A stretch of DNA of 64,000 nucleotides. Origin: Nymphalis io. Taxonomy: Eukaryota; Arthropoda; Insecta; Lepidoptera; Nymphalidae. Positions 21,874-35,500 of the stretch are shown here, one piece after another. The stretch spans positions 12,710,001 through 12,774,000 of the forward strand of contig NC_065918.1 in NCBI RefSeq assembly GCF_905147045.1. Reading direction: 5' to 3'. Numbering within the stretch: position 1 is the first letter of the stretch; the number at the start of each line of letters is the position of its first letter. The notes beneath the pieces were generated by a model. The model did no database searches and was not told the origin of the DNA. It was given only the letters and a program-made list of their open reading frames with translations. The translations under genes and the position numbers were made by a program.

Positions 21874-24800
21874 CTGAAAAAATAATTTATATACAATACA
21901 AATATACTTATATATTGCACACCAAAATACAAGAAAAAAAAAGAAGAAGTATTATAAAAAAAACATGTTGGATATCCTTAAACAAAAACTATTTCTTGCT
22001 ATTAGATTATTGCAAGGCCGCCTTCGTCCCACGCTCTTATTCATATCAAAACGCAGGTTTTGAGGGAGAATAACGAATAAGAGCTATACTTTTACTACAC
22101 TTTTCTCACCTTCCAGTTGGCAAGGTGAGAGAGTCATAGTGTGAGAGAGTCAAGACATACGGGACAAAACATAGATCCCTTAAATCCTTGGGTTGGGGCA
22201 GTAAACGTGTAAGCAATAGTTGTGATTACACTTCTTCAGTGTCTATGTCTGTCAGCAAAGGTGATAACTAATTACCAGGGCGCCAGTCTACCTGTCTGAC
22301 AAAATAAATGAACACAAAAACAATCAACAATCTTCTACAGCCAAACTTCACGCTCGGCTCACTCTCAAACAAGCTTGCACAAAGACCTAAGAACATTTGA
22401 TAATTGCTGATCCTGTAAAAGTTGTTAGGAGTTTCTGACAAGTTTCTCAAACTCAGCCCGTAACTAAGAAGTTGGCAATGTTGCCCACGTGTTTGAGAAA
22501 GCACGTTAAGCCGTATATACACTGCGCCTAATCTCTATCCAGTTGTGTCCGATTACGGATCAGAAAGATCGGTATAGAAAATGCATCTGTGGTTACGCAT
22601 TAATTTATGCACTTTAATTTCTCCTAAGCTAATTATCTACACTAGTCTAGCTTAGCCCAGAATTATCGCTATTGATATAATTGGCTAGTGTGGTCGAAAT
22701 TTGGTCAGGGAGAGAAGAAGAAAACTTTTTATTCTATTATCCATAATTTGGTTTAATACTTTAATAATAAAAGTATTTATTATTAAAGCTATTATTATAT
22801 TATCATTACTATATTACTGTTTTTATCAATATTATATTTTCAGCAAAAATTGTAATTTTTAATATAACGTTGATGTTAACTAAAAAATATATATTATTCA
22901 TAATAACTATACAATATAAATGATAAAATAAATAAAAATACAATATGTATGAATAATTCAAGATTTATCGTTTTAAAAATTATATTTTACTACGAAAAAA
23001 ATTATTCACTAATTTTCCAATTTATTACGCCTTAAAGATGTCTAGCGATCGAATTTCAACTGCGAAAGCGTCTGGAAATAGGTCGGTTAATTATAAAAAA
23101 AAAAACATATTTTGTACTATAACGACCAAAAGAGGCTGATAGGAGATAAACATTTAACAGCAAATATTAATATATGTAAAGGAAACATATTTAGTCTTTG
23201 TACTGTGGCTTATGTCTGCACTGATATTGTAATATCAGACCTTACTTCTTAAGCCTTACACTTGTAAAATATTGAAAGCCAACTTACGGTGTTACGCTAT
23301 TTTGATGAGTATTGTATAAATTTTATAATAATTTAAAAAATAAAAGCTTTTTCTGATATTTCAGGATCGTTTTCCGCGGTGAATTTCGAATTTGTTCTCG
23401 TACTTTAGTTTTAATGGTGTTCATGGACTCGTGTCATGTAATGAACCGTGTGAAGTAATTCATTTGGTTGAATGGTGCAGTGCTCACTGCCATGGTTACC
23501 CAGTTCACCAAAATTTGTATACACCGAATTGGTGATTGTTTTCTAAAGATATCCTTGTGACTTTATACATTATAACATTTGTAAATTAAGTCAAAATATT
23601 AAAAGTAAACATAATTCAACGGCTTCGATTTTTTAAGTTTTTTTTTTCGATTATATTTATTTCTTTCAACACAAACAAAACTATACTTTGTATAATGCAA
23701 ATATAAATATGATATAATGTATATAATATAATGCAAATATATAATTTATATAATATTAATATTATTATTATTATATATATTATTATTTATATTATTTATG
23801 TTAATATTATTTTTACGCTTAGTTATTGTTAGTTAGTTTATTTTAGCATAATAAAAATTTGTGTTATAATAATAGAATATTACATTAAAAAATTGTGATT
23901 ATAAATATTGCTATCGTGGAATAAAATAATGAAATCAGCTCTTGATTTAAAATTGTCTTTTTCCTAGCTATATTTGGTTAGTTGCAATGATCTACTGGTT
24001 AAAGAGTTTAACACATTACCCGACAAATACATAATCAATTGAATTGAATGAACGCATATATTGCAAAATCTAATATTATTTTTATATCTCTATACAGAGG
24101 CATTATTAAAAAATAACAATTTAAGCCAGCGATTGAAATATTAGACATTTTTGGAATTGATAAACACCATTCTATTTCGGTTACAAAAAGTATATTTTCT
24201 GAATTTGTTTACTGAATATTATATTCGAACAATTTAACACGCCGAATATGACACCTTGTAAACGATTTTTTATTTTCTAATTAGTGACATTGGCCTCCAA
24301 CTTAGCTCGCCTTCAACAAATTAAAATAATAGGAAATTGCTGACAACAGCTAGTGTAGTTACACTTATGATAACAACAAACGCAGATCGCTTAACGTAAT
24401 TTCCAAGGTCGTATTCGTCTACAATTTCTATACTGATAATCTTTTAGAAATGTTTGAATCTCACTCATGAAATGTTCAAAACCTACAATGCTTTGCTGCT
24501 TTGATACGTGTTTCCTTTATGCTATAAGTGTTATATAGCCGCATATCGCACGGTGGTAAGGCTTTGTGCAACCTCTCTGGGTAAGTACCACCCATTCCTA
24601 TTCAACCACCAAACAATATTTCGTCTTGCAAGTCCGACCGTTATTCGTCCCACGCTTTTACTCGATATTCTCCCTCAAAACCAGAATACTATACTTTTGT
24701 CATCTTCCAGTTGGAAGGGTGATTATTCAATATTTAATATTGTCATGTTTCGGTTAAACGGGTGAATGAGTCAGTGTAACTACAGGCGTGCTGGATGGCG

Positions 24801-27800
24801 ATGGTCTCTTTCTGCGAGAGTGTTATATCGAAGAAGGAGGCTGCGGAGCAGCGGCTTAATGAGAGTATCTCCGCTTCATGTGAGGGAAACGCGTAAATGC
24901 GTTTTTGCAACGATATAAAAAAAAGGCACAAGGGACGTCTTAGTTTTAAAAGTTGGTGGAGCATTGAGGATTTATGGAATGTAAAATATTTCTTACATTG
25001 CTAATGTCTATGAGCGGTGATGTCCACTTACCATCAGGTGCTCCATTACAAGACCGCTTACCTGTTTCAAAAAAATAGAAACCATTCTGATGTAATAATT
25101 AATTGAGGAGTTTCAAGTTCTTACAGAATAGCCGTTTCAAAGTAAATATCATGCGATAGATAGATATGTGTATGTGGGCCTGCAAGTTTTTGCCCCATGT
25201 TTTTTTCAACACTAGCATCTGCTGAAATATGTCGCTGTTTTTCAAATACATTGTCTTGTCTATTTGAACTTCCGATTAAGTTTAACAATTAATGATAACA
25301 AGCCTTGTAGATTTCACAAACGAATAAAGTGTAATTTTCAAATGTATTGAAGAGATGGCACAGGAAGTAGAAAGTTCAAGCGTCAATGGTTTGTGGGCCG
25401 CGACTCCAACGCCTCGGGCATGTGCCATCCTCACTCTTAACAAGAGCTGGGCGCTTAATTAGAGGAGCAATTATTAATATTAGTAATTCCTTAAAAACGG
25501 ACTTTGCTCGTATGCTTTAAAAATAAAAAATTAAAGTAAATCTTAGAAAGATCGTGAGTTCAAGCCCGTGCAAGGACTGCTGATTTTTCATGCGATTAAT
25601 TTATGCTTACAATACATCTCGTGTTTAACTGTAGACCAAAGCAGCACTGTCGAATCAGCTCTAAGCCTTCTTATCATGCAGAAGCCTTTGCCAAATAGTG
25701 GGGCATTAATAGTGTAATTAATGACGGGAAATGAATATATTTCAAATGTAATAATTTTTTGTAAAAAATTATGATACTATTACTAGTCTATTCTATTACA
25801 TTAAAATAGGTGGACGCTCACACATATACAAGAGATATTAAAAACAATAACTTACAAACACAACAAGCGAGTAATTAGTTAAATAATGATGTCTTCTTTC
25901 AAATGACTAATCAATAATGACAAAAAGAGCGAAATCATTGTTTACCTAAGCCTAGGCAACATTTATAAGTAAGGGCGTAAATAAATAAAATATATGGTAT
26001 TAAAAATAATCTAACTGCCAAGCGTTGGCACATGAAGAATTTTATTGAATGTTAAATTCATATCAATACGGAAGTTAAAGCAATAAATATAAAAATATTT
26101 TGTCATGACAGTTTACGGAATTATTTTTATCGGATCATATAATGAGCGTCAATTGAACACTTGAGAAACGTTTCAATTCTAGCGAAAAAAAAAACCTTAA
26201 ATATCCGATTTTATCGATCGTGATATGAAATAGATTTTTAGATAAATTTAACAGAATGATCAGATTAATACTCAGAAATAGTTAATCTCAAGAGAAATAC
26301 GTTTATTGCGTCAATGTAATCATAATACATATCATATATATATATTGTAATATGTCATGGCGATCGTTCGAGCGGTACAGTAGATAAAGTACTGCATCGC
26401 TATCTTATAAAAGAGCGAAGATCATAAAAATATTCACCGTTAAAAAACATAATATGTGTAAATTACGAGTATCATTTTAATCAGTCAGGCGGTGTTTGAT
26501 TTCAAGCAAGTAGACCACCATCCATATTATATACTGGTAATATATACTGGTATATAAGAACACTTTGTGTTTCCGTAACCAAGCAAACAAATACTAATTC
26601 GATTAATAAAGAACTCCATATTATTTCAGTTTATAATTTCAGGATCGAAGTAGCTCATATACAGTAAGTAGCTTCATATACAGAGGAAGAGGGATAGAAA
26701 ATCGTCGATCGTAAATAAAAAGTTTATAAAAAATATTTTTATAAACTTAAAAAAATAAAATATTGTTATATATATATATACAACACCGCTAGGGTTGTGA
26801 TTAGATTATAGATAGGTTAGCAACTAAATCAATTTATTAGTTAGACTGATATTATGTATAAAACATGTAATTACCTAGTATGTTCTGCCAGTTCAAGTAA
26901 ACATCTCGACGGTAGCGCGTAGCAACCAAATCGTTGAAGAAGACATTTACAACCGAACGATTCTCTAGAAAAATGTTGTCGCTAAAAGATATATTATTAT
27001 AATTAATTATATTGTCAATCGATATGCAATACTGTTGTAGTAGCGATAACAATGCAAATAAAATCTTCTTTCTAAGAAAAAAATATTATTGTTTTGAATT
27101 TTATATTATGATGACTGGCCCGTTTGACAGTAAGGTACATTAGAACCTTAGGCATTTATGTACTTTATATTGTCACATATGGTTTAATAAACTTCCGTGA
27201 ATCGGTTAAGGTTAAATAGTTTTCAAAGATATTCAATATATAATACATAAGACGTTATGTGCTACATTTAAAAATTACTCACAAAAAAATTAAAATAGTT
27301 ACACGTGTAATGTAAAATAATTTTGTATACTTAATAATTATATTTATATAAATACATTTGATGCAATATTAAAATCCATTGTATATTATAATGATAACTT
27401 ATAAGCTAAAACTTTCCCATAACTATATACAATAAAGTATGGGACATATAAATCCGTCAATTTATTTTCGCAAAAAATAAAACGTAGTGGGATGCCAAGG
27501 ACGGTCCCTATTTATACATGCATGTATATATATATATATATATATAAACGAAATACCACATATCACAAGATCTCTTAACCTATCCACCCGATTGACTTGA
27601 AATTTGTCAGTCACCCCTTCCCCGACGTAGTCGCTTACTAAGAACGGATTTTATGCAAATCCTATGCAAAATACATTTTACTTCTTACCAACCCGTGTGA
27701 AGCCTGGACGATTAGGTATATTAATATTTAAACATAAATGGTCTTACAACAATGACGTCGCGCTCAACGGAATCTTTTTAGATAGCTTTCCCAAAGCCAC

Positions 27801-29494
27801 TTCCAATGGATAATCGTAGTGTTCACACTCTGGCATACATTTAACCAAATTATTGAAGCGGTTATCCTTTAAACTATCATTATCAGTTTCTTCGTTAAGC
27901 CAACTTGGACCTGTTACTAAAAAAACATTCAAGAATTTTAATGCACATGGCAATAGTTACTCTATCATAATAAACTTATATTTTATAGTCCTAAGTAATT
28001 ATTAAAATATAGATAAAGAACAGACCGAATAAGGAAAGTCGATCATGGAAAAACACCTTTAATAGATTTTACGTCTTTAACATTATAACATCTTGAAAGA
28101 CCCATGAATTTCATTTAAAAATATATATGTATATAATTTTTACAAAACGATCCTTAACATCACATAAAAAATTGAAGTTATTGTAAAGTAATAATTAATT
28201 AATTTATTATTATTACATATTTTTATACCACAAACATAAAATACAGAAAAAGTTGTACGACTTATCCTTCAGTCAGTAGGGGTGAAAATTATTTATTTAT
28301 TTATTTATTTTTTTCGCCGGGAGGGCAAATGACTCTACTCCACCTGATGGTAAGTGGTAGTAGAGTCCAAACGCGACGACGGCCAGTACAGACGGGAAAA
28401 ACGTTCTGCACTAGCCGCCTTTGCCTTGCCGGCCCGCAAGATGCCTCTTCACGCCTCGTTTGAAGGAATCCGGGTTGTAAGAGGAGGGGAACACGTGAGC
28501 TGGTAAGGAATTCCATTTTTTGGAAGTGCGACAAAGAAAGGAGTTGCCAAATTTCTTTGTTCGCGATGGAGTTGATGTCACAGTTAGGCGGTGACATCGA
28601 GAACCAGCTCGCGTGGACTTAAGAAGGAAGGGGAAGCAGGAATTAGAGAGAATAATTCCTCAGAGCACTCGCCGTGATACAGTCGATAAAAAGCGCTCAG
28701 TGCTGCTATCTCACGACGCAATTGTAAAGGTTCAAGGGTGTTTGTGACCTTTACGTCGCCAATAATGCGTACGGCACGTCGCTGCAACCGGTCCAATTCC
28801 TCGAGTAGGTACTTAGCGGAGCCATCCCAAAGGTGCGAGCAATATTCCACGCAAGACCGTACCTATGTTTTGAACCCCAGCATTCACTACATAGAATTGT
28901 GAAGCGCAACCATCTACTAAAACACGAAGGCTACACCTGTGTAGGAAGCTGGCAGTCCAGGTGCATAGCTGAGCAGGTAGACCATATGCCGGTAGCTTGG
29001 AGAGAAGACTTCTGTGCCAGACCCTGTCGAAGGCTTGGAGTTATCGAGGCTGACAGCCAACGATTCTCCATGCTTGTAGCTTCACCCCAGAGGTGTGTTA
29101 CGTACGCTAGAAGATCACCTGTGGACCGTTTTAGTCGAAACCCGTACTGACGATCATTAATTAGACAGTGATTTTCTAGGTAATGGATCAGTTGGTTGCT
29201 TAGAATCCGTTCCATCACCTTACATAGTACTGAGGTGATATGATGTGAGGTGATAGCTATTGGTCGATAATTTGCCGGGTCAGACCGATCCCCTTTTTTG
29301 GGAACCACTTGCACATTAGCTCTTCTCCAAGCCTCCGGCATACATCCCGAAGCGAGAGAAAGTTAGAACAGGCGCGTTAACACAGGAAAGAGCTCCGCCG
29401 CGCACTTCTTCAGCACTATGGCTGGTATTCCATCGGGACCGCTAGCTTTCCGTATATCAAGTGATTGCAGCTCCGCACGCACATCACGTTGCCT

Positions 29495-29572
<78 letters not shown>

Positions 29573-32500
29573 GGCCACCTGATGGTAAGTGGTCACCAAA
29601 CGCCCTTAGACATTGGCATTGTAAGAAATGTCAACCATCGCTTATAGCCAATGCGCCACCAACCTTGGGAACTAAGATTTTATGTCCCTTGTGCCTGTAA
29701 TTACACTGGCTCACTCACCCTTCAAACCGGAACACAATAATATCAAGTATTGCTGTTTTGCGGTAGAATATCTGATGAGTGGGTGGTACCTACCCAGACG
29801 GGCTTGCACAAAGCCCTACCACCAGTAGTGATTTTGATGTCAGGCATCGTGTGGCCACATGAAGGTATTGTTGGTGGCAGCGCACTACCATCATCGATCA
29901 CGGAGTTGTCAGCAAAGAGTTTAGCCAGGAGATCGGCTTTCTCCTGCGGACTGTAAGCTAGCGATCCGTCCGGATTTCTGAGCGGTGGCAGCGAAGGCTG
30001 GCAGAAATTGTTTTGCACAGACTTGGTCAGATGCCAGAAGCTACGGGAGCCCCTAGGATGCGAAATAAGGTCATGACCAATCTGTACAATGCGCTGTGCA
30101 TCCGCTCTCGTGTATGCCTTTCTACAGGACTTGGAATTTTTATTATAGTTTGCTTTCAGTGAGTCAATGTTAGATGCCCCGCTAATGCAGCCGTTGATTC
30201 ACTTGCGATATGCCGCCTGCTTAGATAATACAGCATCGGCACATTCACGAGTGAACCAACGCTTACGCGTACTCCTACTGACGAGATCTGAGCTAGGAAT
30301 GTTTCCATTCCCAACATGATCTCGTCAGCAACAGCAGCGGCACTAGCTGTCGGGTCAAGCAACGTTCCTTCCAAGGGACTGACGCATAGAAATCGCGCAT
30401 ACCGTCCCAATCCGCCGACTTATAGTGCCAAACGCGACGTTTGCATACCGCTAGTGGCGGCAGCTTGGCCTGTGGCACTCTGGTAGATATAAGGCTGTGA
30501 CCCGAAGAGCCAAGAGGAGCCTGAACCACAACCTGATATTCCACCGGGTGAGAAGTCAGCAGAAGGTCCAGTAGAGAAGGTGCTTGCCCATCAATGTCTG
30601 GGATCCTGGTGGGCTGATCAATCAGTTAGGTCAAGTCATGTCTGAGAGCAAAAGCATGAGCAGTCCTTCCAGCATGGTCAGTTTTGAGGGATTTCAACCA
30701 TGATTCGTGGTAAACATTAAAATCCCCCAAAAACACCAATTCCGCGTTAGGAAATTGCTCTTGCGCAGCATCTGCCACCCGACTAAGATAGTCAAATAAT
30801 CGGCTTGTCTCCAAGTCACCATTGTGGGATCTGTAGAGGCACACGTAGACTCGGCTTTGACGAACCAGGTCCACACGTACCACCAACATGGAGAAGGAGG
30901 GGTCCTCCAAGCAGCGCAGTCGGTGACAGCAAACATCCGTCCTGACGAACAAGCATACTCCGGCTTTCGCTTTGAAGGATTCTTCAAGCGTGTAGCCGGG
31001 ATAATTAAGGTAGCTGGTATCGGCAGGACGGAGTATTTGTGCCTCCGTGAGGAACAACATTGCTGGCCGTGCTGTCTCGAGATGGTGGTGGACAGCGTTG
31101 AGCTTAGTGTGGAGTCCACGGATGTTAGAGAACTCGACCTCAAACAGCGAGGGTATGATGGGGGTGTGCACCGCTGTACGACCGTTATTTCTATATTGTT
31201 TCACCATTTGGGAAATATAAACGTGAAGCGAGCGATGTATTGCCACGATAGGGATGGGCAAAGTGTGGAGGCGTGCTTCCCCAAGTGGTTGCCAAAAGGA
31301 AAAATACACTGACCCGCCGGACGGAAGGGCCACCGAACCCCCCCGGAAGTGGCCGCCGGGACCCCACCTACCGGTCACCAACCGGCACGACGGTCCAACC
31401 CGAGATTATGCGTGGCCTGGTGGGGCAGCCTCACAAGCTGGTTAGGCACGCTCGGGCCCCTGTAATATGCCACGGGCGGCCAGCGGAACAGCCGTTTCTT
31501 CGGGTCTCCCTGTCCGGCAGGTCAATACAGTTTCCCCCGGCATCGGTTCAACAGCCGTCTCCATTGGAACAACACCCATCGCGGCAATACTCGCTCGGGC
31601 TCTGGCTGTACGCTTGCCGACCTCGAAACGCGGCTGCAAGCCACTTCACGAGTTTTTCACCATGCGTACGGTGGTAACAAGCCAGGCGGATGTTTAACAT
31701 CCTACCACCAGAAAAATTTGTTTGTTCTTTGGCTTGCAAATCTTTTGGTCGTACGGTTTGTACGCTGATGAAAAATCCAAGTTTGTGAAAAGTTCGAGTG
31801 TATTCTGCAGATAAAATATCAAGGAACTTAATAGTTCCTTCTTTATTTTATAATATGTGTTACAATATTACAATTTCGAAAGTAACTGTCTGTCTGTTGT
31901 GCCTTCACAGGTATACCACTGAACCGATTTTGATGAAATTTAGTATGAAGCAAGCTTGACTACTACTTTTATCACCTAATACCTGACAACAATGCAATAC
32001 CTTCACCTAACAGGCGGGTAAAACCGGGGGCAAAATCTAGTTATTAATATATTAAACACACACAGTTAAACTTATTAAACTCCATTCAAAATTTATAAAC
32101 ATTGATATAATCTGTTTATTGTAAAGTTATAACCCGTTCGGAATATAATAATAAGTTAGGCTCTAGGATAAGAAATAATAAAAAATCGAATACAAAAAAG
32201 GTTCGAAATGGTCATTATTAATATTTTATTTCTTATGATTTCTATAAGCAATCGGTCGCAGGATCTCAGCCGTAGTATTGCATCCATATATGAATCTCGC
32301 TTGATGCCTGTTCTCCTTTACCACAAAAACGTTACATATTATGAAAACGATGCACTGAAATTCGACTTTAATATTTTACTACAATCAAATAAACATAAGT
32401 TTTGATTTTTTTAATGAATACCTACTTATTATTTTTTCCAGGCACTCGATGTCATGAAAATTACAAATTCTTCCGTAATCTGTAACAAAATTACTAATGA

Positions 32501-35500
32501 AAAACTCTTTTATATACATATCTTAAACACTATGGGAACCTATCAATAATAATACGGTTATATAAAGGATATAGTGACATCTTTTTGCAGGCATTAATTC
32601 GACACATTAATAGGGATTGGTTATTATAAGGAGCTGGTTTGGCAGACACGTCGTCTCCATAAAGAAACTCCAAATGTATTTATTCAAAGTTAAAGAATGT
32701 GTTCCAAATAACCTTTATTATTACAATATATTGAAATAGTTTTTTTTTGTACTAAAATTATCTATTTATTTTTTGTTGTTTCATTACGATACAAAGTGTA
32801 AATAAAAACAAAATATTTGAATGCTCCACAAGTGCATTCAAATAACAATAAAAAAACTGTAATGTATTAAGTTTTGAGAGAAACATAAACATAACAAGAA
32901 GCCAAGATGGCTTAGTGGTTAGAACGCGTGAATCCGATGATCGTGGGTTCAAACCCGGACAAGCATCACTGAATTTTCATGTGCTTAATTTGTGATTATA
33001 ATTCGTGCTTGACGGTGAAGGAAAACATCGTGAGGAAACCTGCATGTGTCTAATTTTATTTAAATTATGTCACATGTGTATTCTTCCAACTCGCATTGGA
33101 GCAGCGTGGTGGAATAAGCTCTAAGCATTCTCATCAAAAAGAGAGAGGAGGCCTTAGCCCAGCAGTAGGACATTAACAGGCTGTCACTACTTACTACTAC
33201 TATATATTTACAAACTTTTTATTGTATTTTCTTTTCTTTTTTGTTCATTTACGGCCACACTTATAAACGTTCCTTAGCAAGTGATTAGTTACACAATCGC
33301 GTGTCTTCTTCTTTCGAATTTCAAATCAATAATGACAGAAAGAGCGAAATCGACTAAAGTAAACAGCCGCTAAGCAAGGTTTATAAGTAAGGCGTTATAT
33401 TTTTAAATTAAATCCGAATTTTATACATCTAGTGAAGATGTAAAATATATTTACCTTTTTGCGGGAAGAAGAAGGGAACACAATTACATGTATTCATCAA
33501 TATTTGTACCTTACGCAGCGCCATACAATTGTGAAACGAATAATGATGGAAGTTCGCTAGGTGTACCTGAAATCAAACGTGTTTTTTAAATTAAATTAAT
33601 AAATATAATGTTACAAATAGCTTCTAGAAGCTTCTTTAGCTAGCTAGAAGATTGCGGCTTCGAACCCGGTAAAGTGAATATAGTGCAGATCACTTCCTCA
33701 GATAAACAGTGTATAGAAGCGATTTTAAAAAATAGTTCAAATATTCCGTTTTTTTAGTTAATACAACTCTCATTGAGCAATATTTTAGCCATTTTTTTTT
33801 TCGTTTCCTAGTAATGAAGAATCTAGTGGACGTACCAAGAACCATGAGCAAATGACTAGATTACTTAGACTTAGACTTAGACTTAGTAGAGGTTTTATAA
33901 AACTACGTCCAGCGAGAATGCATAACCCTGAATATCTGCCGAAAGGACATTCTTTGTTTCTCGTATGATTTTGACATTCCTCTTCAAATGCAGACGTGAG
34001 CAAATCATTTAGTAACCTTCATTATTACACATATGAAGCGCTACAACTCAAAAACAGAGCGACATAAGACTTCAATTGACTGAACTGAATCGATTCGATT
34101 CGTCCAGTCTGAACATTAACCGATATCGATATAAACATGAGAAAAATCATGTACTGAAATGTTAGCCAATAGTCGTACACATAAAAAAGTATCAAACTAT
34201 ATTAATATTCTTAGAGCTCTGGTAGCTACGATACGATATTCGTAAGGTTTTTTATGTTAAGGCCAAAAAGTAAGTGGTCACCATCATATAAGAAATATTT
34301 ACCATTCCTTACATCGCTAATGCACCAACGACCATGGAAACTAGGATGTTATGTCCCTTGTGCCTGTAGTTACACTGGCTTACTCACCCTTCAAACCGGA
34401 ACGCAACAATACGAAGTATAGACGTTTGGAGGTAAAATAATATCTGATGAGTGGGTACCCACCCAGACGGCCTTGCATTAACCACCTAGTAACCCACCTA
34501 GTAACACTTGACAATTCTTCGTGTTTGACAATCATTAGTGGAATATGAAATCTTATCCTATTTTATTATATGCTACTTTTATAAAAAAAATAGGTATAAT
34601 AAAGTCATAATGTAAATAGACCGCCTTCAGTCAGTCTATATACTTACTGACCCAACTGCAACTCAAAATTCAATACAAATACCATCCCTAACCATTAAAA
34701 AAACTACGAAATTTACCGCAGAATACGGTCGTGGATTATCGGAAATTATATGCGTCACATTTAAAGGATACACATCACGATACATTTCACAGATACGAAG
34801 TGAATTGTTAATTTCATGTCTTTATATTAGATTAGAAGTCGAGATGGCCCAGTGGTACGAACGCGTGATTCTTAACCGATGAACGTGGGTTCGAACCCGG
34901 GCAAGCACCTCTGAATATTCATGTGCTTAATTTCTGTTCATAATTCATCTCGTGCTTTTCAGTGAAGGAAAACATCGTGAGGAAACCTACATGTGTCTAA
35001 TTTCATCGAAATTCTGCCACATGTGTATTCCACCAACCCGCATTGGAGCAGCGTGGTGGAATAAGCTCCAAACCTTCTCCTCAAATAGGAAGAGGAGGCC
35101 TTAGCCCAGCAGTGGGACATTTACAGGCTGTTACTTACTTATATTAGATATGTAGTACATAACATTTCGAATAATATTAGCTTTACTTATAAAAGTTGTT
35201 TAACGGGTAATTAGTTAAACAATAATGTGTGAAACTTCTTCTTTCGAATGTAATATCAATAGTGTCAGAAAGAGCGAAACCAATGTTCATTTGAACAGCC
35301 GTTAAGCAAACTTTTATAAGTAAAATATTTGTTTGCAGATCAGATTCAGATTACTAATCATTTTATTCATTTATCTTTCAAACTTCTGACTGTAAGAATT
35401 GTGAGGACTTCATTGAATAAAGAAAAAAATAAAATACCATTTGATAAATTGACCGTTCAAAGACAATCTTATCGAATTAATACCTATTTTAAAAACTGTC

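Larger units (their letters stand above)
28298..31722 (-). mobile_element. CR1-like LINE, internally deleted and carrying a SINE A insertion
   Basis: Reading leftward from about 31722 there is a GC-rich 5' region, then an APE-type endonuclease (31143-30450), a linker, an RT N-terminal half (29468-28930), a jump to the post-RT segment (28860-28600) and a 3' UTR ending in the CCACTTACCATCAGGTGG hairpin (28340-28357) and an (ATTT)n-type tail at 28290-28315. SINE A with a 74-nt T-run (29496-29833) interrupts the segment between endonuclease and RT. A second copy at 39690-42870 aligns in the same order. Short simple-repeat tails and this domain layout fit the CR1/Jockey superfamily; the exact clade is inference. 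It lies in a ppk intron. Confidence 0.9.

Noticed and set aside
29363..29700. ORFs with long poly-Lys (minus) or poly-Phe (plus) stretches
   Set aside because: They are translations of the 74-nt SINE A-tail fused to LINE sequence, not genes.
32560..32660. Candidate ppk Cys exon on the minus strand (MCRINACKKM)
   Set aside because: The Cys spacing is wrong (C-x4-C), there is no good donor, and it fits the family less well than the 28057-28101 candidate.
33785..34003. 72-codon Cys-containing minus-strand ORF near the ppk exon
   Set aside because: It runs through a (TTAGAC)n repeat, uses a non-ATG start, and shows no splice signals or ppk pattern.
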